Both the position numbers and the translations under genes were made by a program. Below are positions 1 through 8,776 of a stretch of DNA of 64,000 nucleotides, in pieces. Within the stretch, counting starts at the first letter, position 1. Each line of letters begins with the position of its first letter. This DNA is from CBDEFX01 sp965237635. Its GTDB lineage: Bacteria > Chloroflexota > Dehalococcoidia > Lucifugimonadales > CAUZJF01. The stretch spans positions 2,356,001 to 2,420,000 of the forward strand of contig CBDEFX010000002.1 of assembly GCA_965237635.1 (NCBI GenBank), written 5' to 3'. A model generated the notes under the pieces. The model saw nothing but the letters and a program-made list of their open reading frames with translations. It did no database searches and had not been told where the DNA came from.

Positions 1-20
1 GCGCATCAGTCACCATCCGC

Positions 21-374
21 CTAGGGCAGCAGCTCGACGATCGCCATCGAGGCCGCATCACCCTTTCGGCGTCCTAGTTTGACCATCCGTGTATAGCCAC
101 CTGACCTTGACTCGTACCTCGGCCCCAGCTCGTCGAAAAGCTTTCTTACAACCCTCTCATCGGTAAGGACCGCTGCAGCCAGGCGCCGGTTGTGGAGAGT
201 GCCCTTCTTGCCGTGAGTGATCACCTTTTCGGCGAGACGCCTCATCTCCCTGGCCTTGGCCTCCGTGGTCTGGATGGTCTCGTGTCGCAGGAAGTCCGTT
301 ACCGCTGTCCTAAGCATGGACATCCGGTGCGCCGTAGGGCGCGACAGCCTCCGACCCGCTACGCGATGTCTCAC
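21..374 (-). CDS. rplQ: 50S ribosomal protein L17
   Basis: The 117-residue product has the full L17 signature: an N-terminal MRHR start, the block TAHRMSMLRTAVTDFLRHE and the C-terminal YTRMVKLGRRKGDAA. L17 binds 23S rRNA near the exit tunnel. Its start codon overlaps the rpoA stop (ATGA at 371-374), so the two are translationally coupled and this is the distal gene of the alpha operon on the minus strand. The stop is TAG. No terminator is visible in the 20 bases left before the window edge. Confidence 0.97.
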   Translation of the reverse strand: MRHRVAGRRLSRPTAHRMSMLRTAVTDFLRHETIQTTEAKAREMRRLAEKVITHGKKGTLHNRRLAAAVLTDERVVRKLFDELGPRYESRSGGYTRMVKLGRRKGDAASMAIVELLP

Positions 375-1462
375 GCTTGTTCCCCCTCGCTCACAACGTC
401 AACGGCGCTCGCCTCGGCTTCAACAGCCACCGGCGCATCGCCGTCCAGTTCTTGCTCTTCCGGCTGCTCGATATCGGAGTCGCGCTCGGGAGGAAGCAGC
501 TCCATCTCGCGCAGCCGGCCATACAGCTCAGTTAACGACTTCTCTCCGAAGTTCCTGATCTGGAGCAGATCGCACTTTTTCATCTCCAGGATCTCTCCCA
601 CTTTATCTATCGAGGCCCGCTTCAAGCAGTTGAGAGTACGGGACGATAGGTCCAGCCGCTCCACCGCAACATTGTAGTGCTCAGGCGATATTCTGAGCGC
701 GATAGGAGGGCCTTCCTCCCCATCCTCGGCAACCGTTTGGGTGTTTGCGAACAGGAAGAAGTGCCCCACCAGGATGTTGCCGGCTTGCTTCATCGCCTCG
801 ACCGGAGTTATAGACCCATCGGTCCACACCTCTGTGAAAAGGCGCTCGAAGTCCGTTCTCTGTCCGACCCTGACGTCTTCGATGCTGTAGTTGACCTTCC
901 TTACGGGCGTGTATATGGCGTCTACGGGCAACACGCCTATCGGAAGGCCCTCACCCCGGGCAGCCCGCGCGTATCCAGTGCCCCGCTCGACGTTGAACTC
1001 GACCGACAACTTGGCCTGGTCGGAATCCAGCGTCGCCAAATATAGCTCCGGGTTGACAACCTCGAAGTCGGACGAGGCCATTATGTCCCCGGCGCTTACC
1101 TCGCCCTGTCCGGCCACCTCGAGACGTAGCTTGCCGGGCCTATCCACGTCAGAGCGCAGCCTGATCCCTTTTACGTTCAGCAGGAACTCGGATACCTCTT
1201 CCTTGACATGCTCAATGGTCGCGTATTCGTGTAGCACCGACTCTATCTTTACCCATGTGACCGCCGTACCCGGTAGCGAGCTGTAGAGGACCCGGCGCAG
1301 AGGGTTGCCAAGGGTCATGCCATATCCCTGTGGCAACGGCTCCGTAACGAACTTGCCGTACTCGTCGTCTGATTCGACAACCGTGATTTGAGGACTCGGT
1401 ATTACTTCCTCATCAGGTTCGGCTAGGGTCTCTGGTGAAGGAAAGGTCTGGAAATTTAGCAT
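371..1462 (-). CDS. rpoA: DNA-directed RNA polymerase subunit alpha
   Basis: The product is 363 residues. Residues of about 25-250 form the dimerising N-terminal domain, with the conserved block GMTLGNPLRRVLYSSLPG. A helix-hairpin-helix C-terminal domain follows (LSSRTLNCLKRA, then IRNFGEKSLTEL), which contacts UP elements and activators. An acidic tail of roughly 45 residues closes the protein and makes it longer than the usual 310-330. It lies between rpsD and rplQ as in the classic alpha operon and ends in TGA overlapping the rplQ ATG, which shows TGA works as a normal stop here. Confidence 0.97.
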   Translation of the reverse strand: MLNFQTFPSPETLAEPDEEVIPSPQITVVESDDEYGKFVTEPLPQGYGMTLGNPLRRVLYSSLPGTAVTWVKIESVLHEYATIEHVKEEVSEFLLNVKGIRLRSDVDRPGKLRLEVAGQGEVSAGDIMASSDFEVVNPELYLATLDSDQAKLSVEFNVERGTGYARAARGEGLPIGVLPVDAIYTPVRKVNYSIEDVRVGQRTDFERLFTEVWTDGSITPVEAMKQAGNILVGHFFLFANTQTVAEDGEEGPPIALRISPEHYNVAVERLDLSSRTLNCLKRASIDKVGEILEMKKCDLLQIRNFGEKSLTELYGRLREMELLPPERDSDIEQPEEQELDGDAPVAVEAEASAVDVVSEGEQA

Positions 1463-1520
1463 ACGATCGGCAACTCCTGCGACTGCTTCAGATCACGGGC
1501 AAACGCTAAAAACGGACCCG

Positions 1521-2150
1521 CTACCTGGAGTAGAACTCTACGATTAATCTTGAGTCCACGCCTGTATCTATCTCCGACATGTCGGGCAATGACGCCACCT
1601 GACCGGTCAAGTTGGCTACGTCCAGAGTAAGCCAACTCGGCACCGGGCGCTTGGGGAGTCCTTCAGTAAGAACTTCTATGAACTCCGGAGTGGATCCGTT
1701 CGAACGCCGCCAGGTGATGCTGTCGTTGGCTTTGACCAGGTACGATGGGATGTCCACCCGCTTGCCGTTCACGGAGAAGTGTCCGTGATTGACCAGCTGC
1801 CTCCCCTGTCGTCGAGAGTCCACGAAGGACAACCTGTAGACGACGTTGTCAAGTCGTCTCTCTAGTATTTGAAGAAGAACGTCGCCGGTAGCTCCGCTGT
1901 GGTCGCGCGCTATCTCGAAGTACTTTCGGAACTGGCGCTCCAGTACTCCATAGGTAAACCTCGCCTTTTGTTTCTCCCTCAGCTGGAGCGCCCAATCGGA
2001 GGCGCGCCTCCTACGAGGGATATGGTCTCCCGGGGGTCGTTTTCTGCGGTCCACGGCGCAACGCGGCGTATAGCAGCGTTCCCCCTTCAGGAATAGCTTT
2101 TCGCCAATTCGGCGACACTGGCGGCATACGGGATCGATGTATCTTGCCAT
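1521..2150 (-). CDS. rpsD: 30S ribosomal protein S4
   Basis: The 209-residue product starts at the ATG that gives MARYIDPVCRQC; an ATG-less extension upstream (from 2165) lacks family similarity. It is the zinc-binding form of S4, with C9, C12, C26 and C31 in the first 31 residues, followed by the S4 RNA-binding domain (RRLDNVVYRLSF, RQGRQLVNHGHFSVNGKRVD). S4 initiates 30S assembly on 16S rRNA and in many bacteria represses its own operon. It sits between the broken membrane gene and rpoA. Confidence 0.96.
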   Translation of the reverse strand: MARYIDPVCRQCRRIGEKLFLKGERCYTPRCAVDRRKRPPGDHIPRRRRASDWALQLREKQKARFTYGVLERQFRKYFEIARDHSGATGDVLLQILERRLDNVVYRLSFVDSRRQGRQLVNHGHFSVNGKRVDIPSYLVKANDSITWRRSNGSTPEFIEVLTEGLPKRPVPSWLTLDVANLTGQVASLPDMSEIDTGVDSRLIVEFYSR

Positions 2151-2186
2151 TATGGTATCTAGCAAAGCCTCCTAGAATGTTCGCAT

Positions 2187-3001
2187 CTATACGGGCGCCA
2201 TTCCCATTTCGCGCGACAGTCCGGCGAAGCTGTACTCCTCCTCCCTGAGCCTCAAATCGTAATACAGTAGCGTGCCAGATATGAACAACACTGGAGGCAC
2301 GCCTACCCCCACAACCACGCGTCCCAAGGCTAGAATCCAATCGGAGAGCCCGGAAGTCGGTCCGCCTCCAACGACCAGCGACAGCAAGGCGAACGGAATG
2401 GCGAGCACGATCCCCAGCCCCAGGGCCACGAGTAGAAAACTAGCGAAATCCCAAACACCCTCCACCAGCTTCCGCGTACAAGTGCAAAGCTGCGTCTGAG
2501 CGACCCCGTAGGCTTAAAGCCCTCGACGATCGCTGCTTGGACCGCCATCGTCCAGTAGACACCGATACCTATAACGGTCATAAACAGCAGTATCCCCAGC
2601 CCAGCAACAACCGGTTGGCTAACGCTGAGCATGACCAAGATGCTGATCAAGGCTGTCGCGAAGATGGCGCCCAGCACCACGAGGGTCTTCGCACGCCACA
2701 TCGTTCTTTGGTAGCAAGCTCGAATATTGGTTTCCCCGGACACGTAGTGCTGCCCCACGGCGAACACGGCAGCGCCAAATACTCCCACCGTGCCAAAGAT
2801 GCGCAACACCTCTGTCGCGAAAAACGGCACTACTCCGCCTCCCACAGTTTGGAACACGATCAGCGAGACTAAGCCGATAGGTACTTGAACGACGGCAACC
2901 AGGCCAATGAACGGTCAGAAGTGCCGACCGTAGATAGCGAAGGTCTCGTCGAGCAGAGACCCCAGATTACGGGGAAACAGAGTTGGCGCGCCGTCCTCCA
3001 A
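2187..3001 (-). pseudogene. Broken polytopic membrane protein inside the ribosomal operon
   Basis: Reading from a TTG start (complement of 2999-3001, preceded by AGGAG) gives an N-terminus with SLLDETFAIYGRHF, then an in-frame TGA at 2915-2917, then PFIGLVAVVQVP and further hydrophobic segments. The frame breaks again at an A4 run (2436-2439; T4 on the coding strand), where one more T would join GISLVF to LLVALGLGIV. The restored protein of about 270 residues has several membrane helices and a RGSWWRVFGI motif. This resembles the membrane domain found with glycerophosphodiester phosphodiesterases (PF10110-like). The match is from memory, so the family call is tentative; the two lesions are read directly. 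Confidence 0.7.
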
Positions 3002-3028
3002 TTCACGACTCCTAAAGGACCGCCACGA

Positions 3029-3415
3029 CTACACACGCCTCCGCTTGGGCGGGCGGCAGCCGTTGTGTGGCGCCGGAGTAACGTCGCGGATGCTCGTGAC
3101 CTTAAGCCCCGTTGAGTTTAGAGTCCGTATGGCGGCCTCTCTACCAGCCCCCGGGCCTCTGATGTAAACGTCGACCTGCCGGAGCCCTTGCTCCATCCCT
3201 TTTCGGGCCGCGTTCTCTGCAGCTCTCTGAGCGGCAAAGGCGGTAGACTTACGTGATCCCTTGAACCCGACTGTCCCCGCGCTGCCCCACGCCAGCACGT
3301 TACCCTCCGGGTCCGTCAGAGTCACCATCGTATTGTTGAACGTGGACTGGATATAGGCCCGTCCAACTGGGACGGACTTCCTTACCCGACGTCTGGTCCG
3401 TGGCTTTCTCGCCAT
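3029..3415 (-). CDS. rpsK: 30S ribosomal protein S11
   Basis: The 128-residue product has the S11 core (AYIQSTFNNTMVTLTDPEGN, GSAGTVGFKGSRKSTAFAA) and the conserved C-terminus DVTPAPHNGCRPPKRRRV. S11 lies on the 30S platform and contacts the mRNA exit region. It follows rpsM by 26 bases. Normally rpsD would come next, but here a degenerate membrane gene intervenes. Confidence 0.97.
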   Translation of the reverse strand: MARKPRTRRRVRKSVPVGRAYIQSTFNNTMVTLTDPEGNVLAWGSAGTVGFKGSRKSTAFAAQRAAENAARKGMEQGLRQVDVYIRGPGAGREAAIRTLNSTGLKVTSIRDVTPAPHNGCRPPKRRRV

Positions 3416-3441
3416 CTGTTGCCTCTACTTACTTCTCCCGA

Positions 3442-3825
3442 CTACTTCCTGGCGACAGAGTGTCGCCTGCCGGCCACCGTCATCCTCCGACCGCGTTTGG
3501 CTCTTGCGTTGGTCCGAGTCCGTTGTCCGCGGACGGGCAGTCCCCGCCGATGGCGCTGGCCTCGATAGCTTCCAATGTCGATGAGACGCCGGATGTTCAT
3601 GTTCAACTCACGTCTCAGGTCTCCCTCGACCCTTTTTTCACGGTCGATGATCTCTCTAATTCGGGTGAGCTGGGTTTCCGTGAGGTCCTTGACCCGGGGA
3701 TTTTCATCGACTCCAGCCTTTTCGACGATATCCTTGGCCTGCGCCTGCCCGATGCCATATACATAACGCAGCGAGATCTCAACCCGCTTGTTATCGGGAA
3801 TGTTCACACCTGCGACAATGGCCAT
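3442..3825 (-). CDS. rpsM: 30S ribosomal protein S13
   Basis: The 127-residue product begins MAIVAGVNIPDNKRVEISL and ends with the basic tail containing RGQRTRTNARAKRG, which reaches the P-site tRNA. The helix-two-turn-helix core (YVYGIGQAQAKDI) is intact. It lies between rpmJ and rpsK as in most bacteria. Confidence 0.97.
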   Translation of the reverse strand: MAIVAGVNIPDNKRVEISLRYVYGIGQAQAKDIVEKAGVDENPRVKDLTETQLTRIREIIDREKRVEGDLRRELNMNIRRLIDIGSYRGQRHRRGLPVRGQRTRTNARAKRGRRMTVAGRRHSVARK

Positions 3826-3853
3826 CGTTTCCCCCTGGCAGAGGCGAAGAGAC

Positions 3854-3967
3854 CTAGCCCTGCCTCTGCTTGTGCCTCGGATTGCTGCATATTACCATCA
3901 CGCGCCCGTGGCGACGGATCACCCGGCAATTGGCGCACCGTCTCTTGACCGAAGCGGAAACCTTCAC
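3854..3967 (-). CDS. rpmJ: 50S ribosomal protein L36 (zinc form)
   Basis: This is a very short gene: a GTG start (complement of 3965-3967) gives 37 residues beginning MKVSASVKRRC. The zinc ligands C11, C14, C27 and H32 of the C+ form of L36 are all present. It sits exactly where rpmJ belongs, between infA and rpsM. The stop is TAG. Confidence 0.95.
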   Translation of the reverse strand: MKVSASVKRRCANCRVIRRHGRVMVICSNPRHKQRQG

Positions 3968-3993
3968 AGGTCCTTTCCCTTCTGAGTCAGACT

Positions 3994-4212
3994 CTATCGG
4001 AATCGATAGGTGATCCTGCCTCGGGCCAAGTCGTAGGGCGAAAGCTGAACAAGGACCCGGTCACCGGGCAGCACCCTTATATAGTGTTTCCTTATCCTGC
4101 CGGACACGTATGCCAGCACCTTGTGCCCGTTGGCTAACTCCACCCTGAAGGTCGCGTCCCTGAGCGATTCGGTTACGGTCCCCTCGACCTCTATCGCTTC
4201 CTTCTTCGCCAT
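3994..4212 (-). CDS. infA: Translation initiation factor IF-1
   Basis: The 72-residue product has the S1/OB-fold of IF-1: MAKKEAIEVEGTVTESL, FRVELANGHKVLAYVSGRIR and the C-terminal YDLARGRITYRFR. IF-1 blocks the A site during initiation together with IF-2 and IF-3. Length and gene neighbours (map upstream, rpmJ downstream) are typical. Confidence 0.97.
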   Translation of the reverse strand: MAKKEAIEVEGTVTESLRDATFRVELANGHKVLAYVSGRIRKHYIRVLPGDRVLVQLSPYDLARGRITYRFR

Positions 4213-4229
4213 CCTGCTCCTTCAGCCGG

Positions 4230-5006
4230 CTATCGCCAGGCCGTAAGCACCTCGGGGCCGTTGTCGGTTATGACTACGGTGTCCTCGAAATGGGCGGACA
4301 ACTTGCCATCTGCCGTTACGACTGTCCATCCATCCTCAAGCTGCAGAGTCTCCCAACCCCCAACGTTCAGCATAGGTTCGATGGCTATAGTCATCCACTC
4401 ACGCAGCAAAGGTCCTCGCCCCGGCGCGCCATAGTTCGGGACCTGAGGGTCCTCGTGCAAGTGACGGCCGATTCCGTGGCCTACGTACTGTCGGACCACG
4501 CCATAGCCTTTTTCCTCGGCGTAGCCCTGGACCGCGGCCGAGATGTCCCCAACTCTAGCTCCTGCTGTGGCTTGTGCGATGCCGAGCCTAAGAGACTCCC
4601 CCGTCGCATCGATTAGTCGTTCTGCCTCGTTAGTGATTCTGCCCACACCCATTGTGAAGGCGCTGTCAGCATGAAACCCGTCTACCACAGCCCCTACATC
4701 CATGCTCACAACGTCGCCCTCTCGAATCAAGCGGTCGGACGGGATACCGTGCACGACCTCCTCGTTGAGGGATACGCAGATGGTGGCCGGGTAGCCCATA
4801 TACCCCTTAAACGAAGGTGTGGCCCCCTGCCGCCTGACCTCCTGTTCGGCCATGCGGTCCAGCTCGCCGGTCGTCATGCCGGGCCGGACCGACTCCTCCA
4901 GCATCTTCTTGACCAGCGCCACTACCCTGCCGGCCTCGCGCATGGACGCGATCTCTTTGGCCGACTTGATCGTGATTCCGGTGGGCTTGCGCGCCCCCAA
5001 CGTCAT
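4230..5006 (-). CDS. map: Methionine aminopeptidase, type I
   Basis: The 258-residue enzyme removes the initiator methionine from new proteins. The pita-bread fold motifs are visible: HGIPSDRLIREGDVVSMDVG with the metal-ligand Asp, DGFHADSAFT, GHGIGRHLHEDPQVPNYG with the catalytic His, and IAIEPML with the Glu ligand. There is no N-terminal zinc-finger extension. It lies between adk and infA, which is a common spc-operon arrangement. Confidence 0.96.
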   Translation of the reverse strand: MTLGARKPTGITIKSAKEIASMREAGRVVALVKKMLEESVRPGMTTGELDRMAEQEVRRQGATPSFKGYMGYPATICVSLNEEVVHGIPSDRLIREGDVVSMDVGAVVDGFHADSAFTMGVGRITNEAERLIDATGESLRLGIAQATAGARVGDISAAVQGYAEEKGYGVVRQYVGHGIGRHLHEDPQVPNYGAPGRGPLLREWMTIAIEPMLNVGGWETLQLEDGWTVVTADGKLSAHFEDTVVITDNGPEVLTAWR

Positions 5007-5090
5007 TGTCTATACTCTCCTGCTCTCCAACCCATCAGATAGGGGTGGAGGCCTATCGTATGATAGCATATGGGCTTGCTAGTTTCCTGC

Positions 5091-5732
5091 TCAGCAGCCC
5101 AACGCTTCCAGCATCGCCTTTCCAACCTCATCGACAGATCCCTCTCCGTCTATCTCCTGCAGAACGCCCGCTCGCCGGTAGTAGTCCACCAGCGGCTCCG
5201 TCTCTTCGAAGTATACCTGGAGTCTTTTTCCGACCGCCTCCGGCTTATCGTCGTCGCGTTGGTATAGCTCCCCACCGCATACGTCACACTTGCCCTGTCG
5301 CCCAGGTGGGGCAGTCTCCTGGTTGTAGGGAGTCTGGCAGCCACGACAGATCAGCCGCCCGCTTAGCCTCCTGACCAGCTCTTCCTGCAGTACCTTGATA
5401 TAGAGGGTCTTATCGACCCCCCCGTTGCCAGCGAGCACCCGGTCGAGGGCCTCAGCCTGACCGAGCGTGCGCGGAAAGCCGTCCAAGAGGAAGCCTCCGC
5501 CGTTGTCATTAGCATCGATCCACTCCGACACCATGTCGATCGTCACGCTATCCGGGACAAGGACGCCGCGCTCCATATACGACCGCGCGAGCCGTCCCAG
5601 CTCGGTGTCCCTTTTCTGGTGGTCACGAAACAAATCCCCAGAAGCGACTTTCGGGGCCTTCAGGCAGTCTGCGAGACGGGCCGCCTGTGTACCCTTTCCG
5701 GCCCCAGGGGCTCCTAACAGGATGACCCTCAA
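5091..5732 (-). CDS. adk: Adenylate kinase, zinc-lid type
   Basis: The 213-residue enzyme interconverts ATP + AMP and 2 ADP. The P-loop GAPGAGKGTQA is at residues 7-17, DGFPRT is the AMP-binding segment, and the lid carries two CxxC pairs (CRGC and CDVC) that would bind structural zinc, as in Gram-positive and Thermus-like enzymes. It lies directly after secY, as in the standard spc operon. Confidence 0.96.
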   Translation of the reverse strand: MRVILLGAPGAGKGTQAARLADCLKAPKVASGDLFRDHQKRDTELGRLARSYMERGVLVPDSVTIDMVSEWIDANDNGGGFLLDGFPRTLGQAEALDRVLAGNGGVDKTLYIKVLQEELVRRLSGRLICRGCQTPYNQETAPPGRQGKCDVCGGELYQRDDDKPEAVGKRLQVYFEETEPLVDYYRRAGVLQEIDGEGSVDEVGKAMLEALGC

Positions 5733-5780
5733 GGTTTGGTATGTTCCAAACGGGTTTTCGACACGGCGGCTCTAGGCTGG

Positions 5781-7115
5781 CTACCGAATGAACCCCTCGT
5801 AGTTGCGCATCAACAACTGCGCCTCGAGCTGTCTCATTGTGTCGAGCGCAACCCCCACCATAATCAACAGGCTGATGCTGCTGACCGTCACTGCGCGCAC
5901 ATCGGTGGCCAGGGTAATGAAATATGGCGCGATGGCTATGAACCCCAGGAAGAGAGCGCCTCCCCATGTTATCCGAACGATGACCCGGTTGAGATACTCC
6001 TGCGTCGGCCGCCCGGGTCGGATGCCGGGGATGAAGCCGCCGTTGCGTTGCAGGTTTTCCGCGAGGTTCTGCTGCTGGAAGACGATCATCGTGTAGAAGA
6101 AAGTGAACACGATTACCAGAAGGAAAAACGCTATCCAGTAGGGTAACCTCGTGGGGTCCAGACTACTCTGGAAGAAGCCGGCCACCCGGACAAAGAAGCT
6201 GTCGCTCAACGGGTCTCTGAAGTAGCTCGCGATTGTGACCGGCAGGATGACGATGGAAGAGGCGAATATCAAAGGAATCATCCCGGCCGAGTTGACTCGT
6301 AGGGGAAGGAAGGTGGCCCCGCCCATTCGTTGCATCCGCCCTGCGCGCAGCACGCTGCGTCCGTACTGAACCGGGACCCTGCGCTGCGCCTCGGTAAACA
6401 GGACAATTACGTAGATAATACCCACCCCGAAAAGTGCAAGCAGAAAGAGTCCACCCTCCTTGCCGGTCTCGAGGAAGCCCCCCTGCACCATCGCCGGGAA
6501 CCCCGCCACTATGCCTGAGAAGATAATCAAAGAGATCCCGTTGCCCAGACCCCGCTCGGTGATCAGCTCGCCGAGCCAAACGCAGAACATCGTCCCGGCC
6601 ACCATCGAGAAAAGCATCGCCATCGTAGGCAGGTTCAGTCCCAACTGGATGTCGGGGAGCACGACCGACCTCTGCAGCACTGTCAATATGCCCCATGACT
6701 GGAAGAACGCTATAGGTATGGTGAGCCAGTGGGTGATCTGGTTGACGCGCTGGCGCCCATACTCGCCCTCCTGCGATAGGGCCTTGAGCTGCGGCACCAC
6801 TGGAGTCAGGATCATCATCACGATGGAGGCGGTAATATAGGGATATACGCCCAGGGCGGCTACGCTGAAGTCCTCGAGAGCACCGCCGCTGAAGAGGTCC
6901 AGAAACCCCAGCAGCGCCTGCTGCTCGAACGCCTGGGCTAGCGCCTGGATGTCCACCCCCGGCACGGGCACGTGGGCCACGAACCGGTACACAACCAGCA
7001 TAGCGAACGTAAATAGGATCTTCGCCCGAAGGTCCGGGATACGCATCGCGTCGATCATCGACTGGATGAGCTGCGGCCTGGAGACCTCTGACTTTGTCGC
7101 TTGGGCCTGTCGCAC
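5781..7115 (-). CDS. secY: Protein translocase subunit SecY
   Basis: The 444-residue integral membrane protein has ten predicted transmembrane segments and forms the Sec protein-export channel. Diagnostic pieces are the first helix (ILFTFAMLVVYRFVAHVPVPG), FLDLFSGGAL in the plug region, GLGNGISLIIFSGIV, and a cytosolic loop QRRVPVQYGRS. It starts with GTG, which overlaps the last base of the rplO TAG stop (7113-7117), so it is coupled to rplO. Confidence 0.97.
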   Translation of the reverse strand: MRQAQATKSEVSRPQLIQSMIDAMRIPDLRAKILFTFAMLVVYRFVAHVPVPGVDIQALAQAFEQQALLGFLDLFSGGALEDFSVAALGVYPYITASIVMMILTPVVPQLKALSQEGEYGRQRVNQITHWLTIPIAFFQSWGILTVLQRSVVLPDIQLGLNLPTMAMLFSMVAGTMFCVWLGELITERGLGNGISLIIFSGIVAGFPAMVQGGFLETGKEGGLFLLALFGVGIIYVIVLFTEAQRRVPVQYGRSVLRAGRMQRMGGATFLPLRVNSAGMIPLIFASSIVILPVTIASYFRDPLSDSFFVRVAGFFQSSLDPTRLPYWIAFFLLVIVFTFFYTMIVFQQQNLAENLQRNGGFIPGIRPGRPTQEYLNRVIVRITWGGALFLGFIAIAPYFITLATDVRAVTVSSISLLIMVGVALDTMRQLEAQLLMRNYEGFIR

Positions 7116-7561
7116 TACTTGACCTCGGTCACCTTTCCTCCGGCGGCCTCGATCTTGCGGCGGGCCGCCTCGGAGAAGCTGTGTGCCTCGACCTGCAATG
7201 GAATATCTACCTCGCCGCGCCCCAGCACCTTCACGGGTCTCCTTAGATTCTTGACGAGGCCGGCCTCTACCATTAGGGTCGGATTGACCTCGCTATCGGC
7301 TGGGAACTTGCCGAGCCGGTCGAGGTTCACAACGCTAAACTCCTTGCGGAAGATGTTGGTGAACCCACGGAGCTTCGGCAGCGCTTTGGTGATAGGATTC
7401 TGACCGCCCTCGAATCCGGGCCGCACCCCTCCGCCGCTCCGAGAGTTCTGACCCTTCATCCCCCTACCAGAGTAGCTGCCGTGGCCACTACCGTCTCCCC
7501 GGCCGATCCTTTTTCGAGGTCGTTTTGCGCCCTTAGGCGGCCTCAACTCATGCTGTCTCAT
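7115..7561 (-). CDS. rplO: 50S ribosomal protein L15
   Basis: The 148-residue product has the typical glycine- and arginine-rich N-terminus (LRPPKGAKRPRKRIGRG, GHGSYSGRGMKGQNSRSGGG) and the globular C-terminal domain ending GGKVTEV. It assembles late into the 50S subunit. The gene stands between rpmD and secY and overlaps the secY GTG by one base. Confidence 0.97.
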   Translation of the reverse strand: MRQHELRPPKGAKRPRKRIGRGDGSGHGSYSGRGMKGQNSRSGGGVRPGFEGGQNPITKALPKLRGFTNIFRKEFSVVNLDRLGKFPADSEVNPTLMVEAGLVKNLRRPVKVLGRGEVDIPLQVEAHSFSEAARRKIEAAGGKVTEVK

Positions 7562-7601
7562 CTATCTCGTTTCCTGCGCACACGACTATCAGCATGCGCT
7601 G

Positions 7602-7844
7602 TTATTCCTTGCCGCCGGCACGAGGAGCGCGTGCCCGTTGACGGGCTCGCGGTGTCTCAGAAGTCGGAATGCTCGTTACCTCGACCAGGTGCCTCACCTT
7701 GTTGATCATGCCCATGACCGAAGACGTATCGTCGTGGTTCACAGTCTGGTTGAGTTTACGGAGCCCTAACCCTGCGATCGTCCTCTTTTGGTCTGCAGGA
7801 TGACCTATCGCGCTCTTCTTCCAGGTTACAGCGATCTTAGCCAT
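7602..7844 (-). CDS. rpmD: 50S ribosomal protein L30
   Basis: The product is 80 residues from the ATG at 7844 (MAKIAVTWKKSAIGHPADQK), the start that fits L30. The core with TIAGLGLRKLNQTV and NKVRHLVEV is complete at about residue 58. A 20-residue Arg/Pro/Ala tail follows, which the usual 60-residue L30 lacks. It sits between rpsE and rplO. Confidence 0.93.
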   Translation of the reverse strand: MAKIAVTWKKSAIGHPADQKRTIAGLGLRKLNQTVNHDDTSSVMGMINKVRHLVEVTSIPTSETPRARQRARAPRAGGKE

Positions 7845-7860
7845 GGCGTTTGAAGCTACG

Positions 7861-8406
7861 CTATCTCGTTCGGTCAGTCCGGCGGTGCTGCTGTTTGGAC
7901 CGGGAAGCTTCGGCAAGCTCTCTACGACTAGCCAGCTCGGCATCGACGTCCTTGAGCATCGAGAGGCCCTTAAATGCGGCCTTCACGGAGTTCACCGCAT
8001 TGGTGCTCCGCCGAGCCTTGGTCGAAATGTCCTTAACGCCAGCCATCTCCACCACCGCCCGGACAGAGCCTCCAGCAATAACCCCGGTGCCGGGGACCGC
8101 CGGTTTTAGCATTACCTCGGCCGCACCGAACTTGGCGATTACCTCGTGTGGGATGGTAGTGCCGCTGAGAGGGACAGAGATTATGTTCTTTCGCGCGTTG
8201 ACCGCGCCCTTTTTTACGGCGTCTGGCACCGTATTAGCCTTGCCCATCCCGACCCCGACCTGCCCTTCGCCGTCTCCCACCACAACCACAGCGCTGAAGC
8301 TCAGATGACGCCCACCCTTTACGACCTTGGACACGCGGGATATCTTGACCACCCGCTCGGCAATAGGTCCATCACCTGACGTTCCCCCTCTCTGTTCGAA
8401 CACCAT
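7861..8406 (-). CDS. rpsE: 30S ribosomal protein S5
   Basis: The 181-residue product contains the double-stranded RNA-binding-like N-terminal domain (RVVKISRVSKVVKGGRHLSF) and the C-terminal domain with GTGVIAGGSVRAVVEMAGV. S5 takes part in mRNA unwinding and decoding fidelity. A short basic tail (SKQQHRRTDRTR) closes the protein. Its ATG abuts the rplR stop (single-base overlap at 8406). Confidence 0.97.
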   Translation of the reverse strand: MVFEQRGGTSGDGPIAERVVKISRVSKVVKGGRHLSFSAVVVVGDGEGQVGVGMGKANTVPDAVKKGAVNARKNIISVPLSGTTIPHEVIAKFGAAEVMLKPAVPGTGVIAGGSVRAVVEMAGVKDISTKARRSTNAVNSVKAAFKGLSMLKDVDAELASRRELAEASRSKQQHRRTDRTR

Positions 8407-8774
8407 TAGAAAACGAGCCCTCCCTTTCGTGCCGCATCGGCCAGAGCCTTCGCCCGTCCGTGGTACTTGTGCCCACCGCGATCGTACACAACCGTATTGA
8501 TGCCCTGGGCCAGAGCGCGACTCGCGATCAGCGACCCTACGAGAGAGGAGACCCCGCTCTTGGGCAGTCCGTCCCGTTGCTTGACGACCTCTTGTTCCAG
8601 GCTGGACGACGCCGCCAGCGTGACGCCGCGACTATCGTCGATCACCTGAGCGTAGATATGCCTCAAGCTTCGAAAAACCGCCAGCCTAGGCCGTTTAGCG
8701 GTACCCACGACCTTCCGCCGGACCCTCCGGTGCCGAGCGACCCTTCTAGGTCTACTCGTGCCTTCCTTGACCAT
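8406..8774 (-). CDS. rplR: 50S ribosomal protein L18
   Basis: The 122-residue product binds 5S rRNA in the central protuberance together with L5 and L25. The motifs PRLAVFRSLRHIYAQVIDD, ASRALAQGINTVVYDRGGHK and YHGRAKALADAARKGGL are standard. It lies two bases after rplF and one base overlaps rpsE. Confidence 0.97.
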   Translation of the reverse strand: MVKEGTSRPRRVARHRRVRRKVVGTAKRPRLAVFRSLRHIYAQVIDDSRGVTLAASSSLEQEVVKQRDGLPKSGVSSLVGSLIASRALAQGINTVVYDRGGHKYHGRAKALADAARKGGLVF

Positions 8775-8776
8775 CG

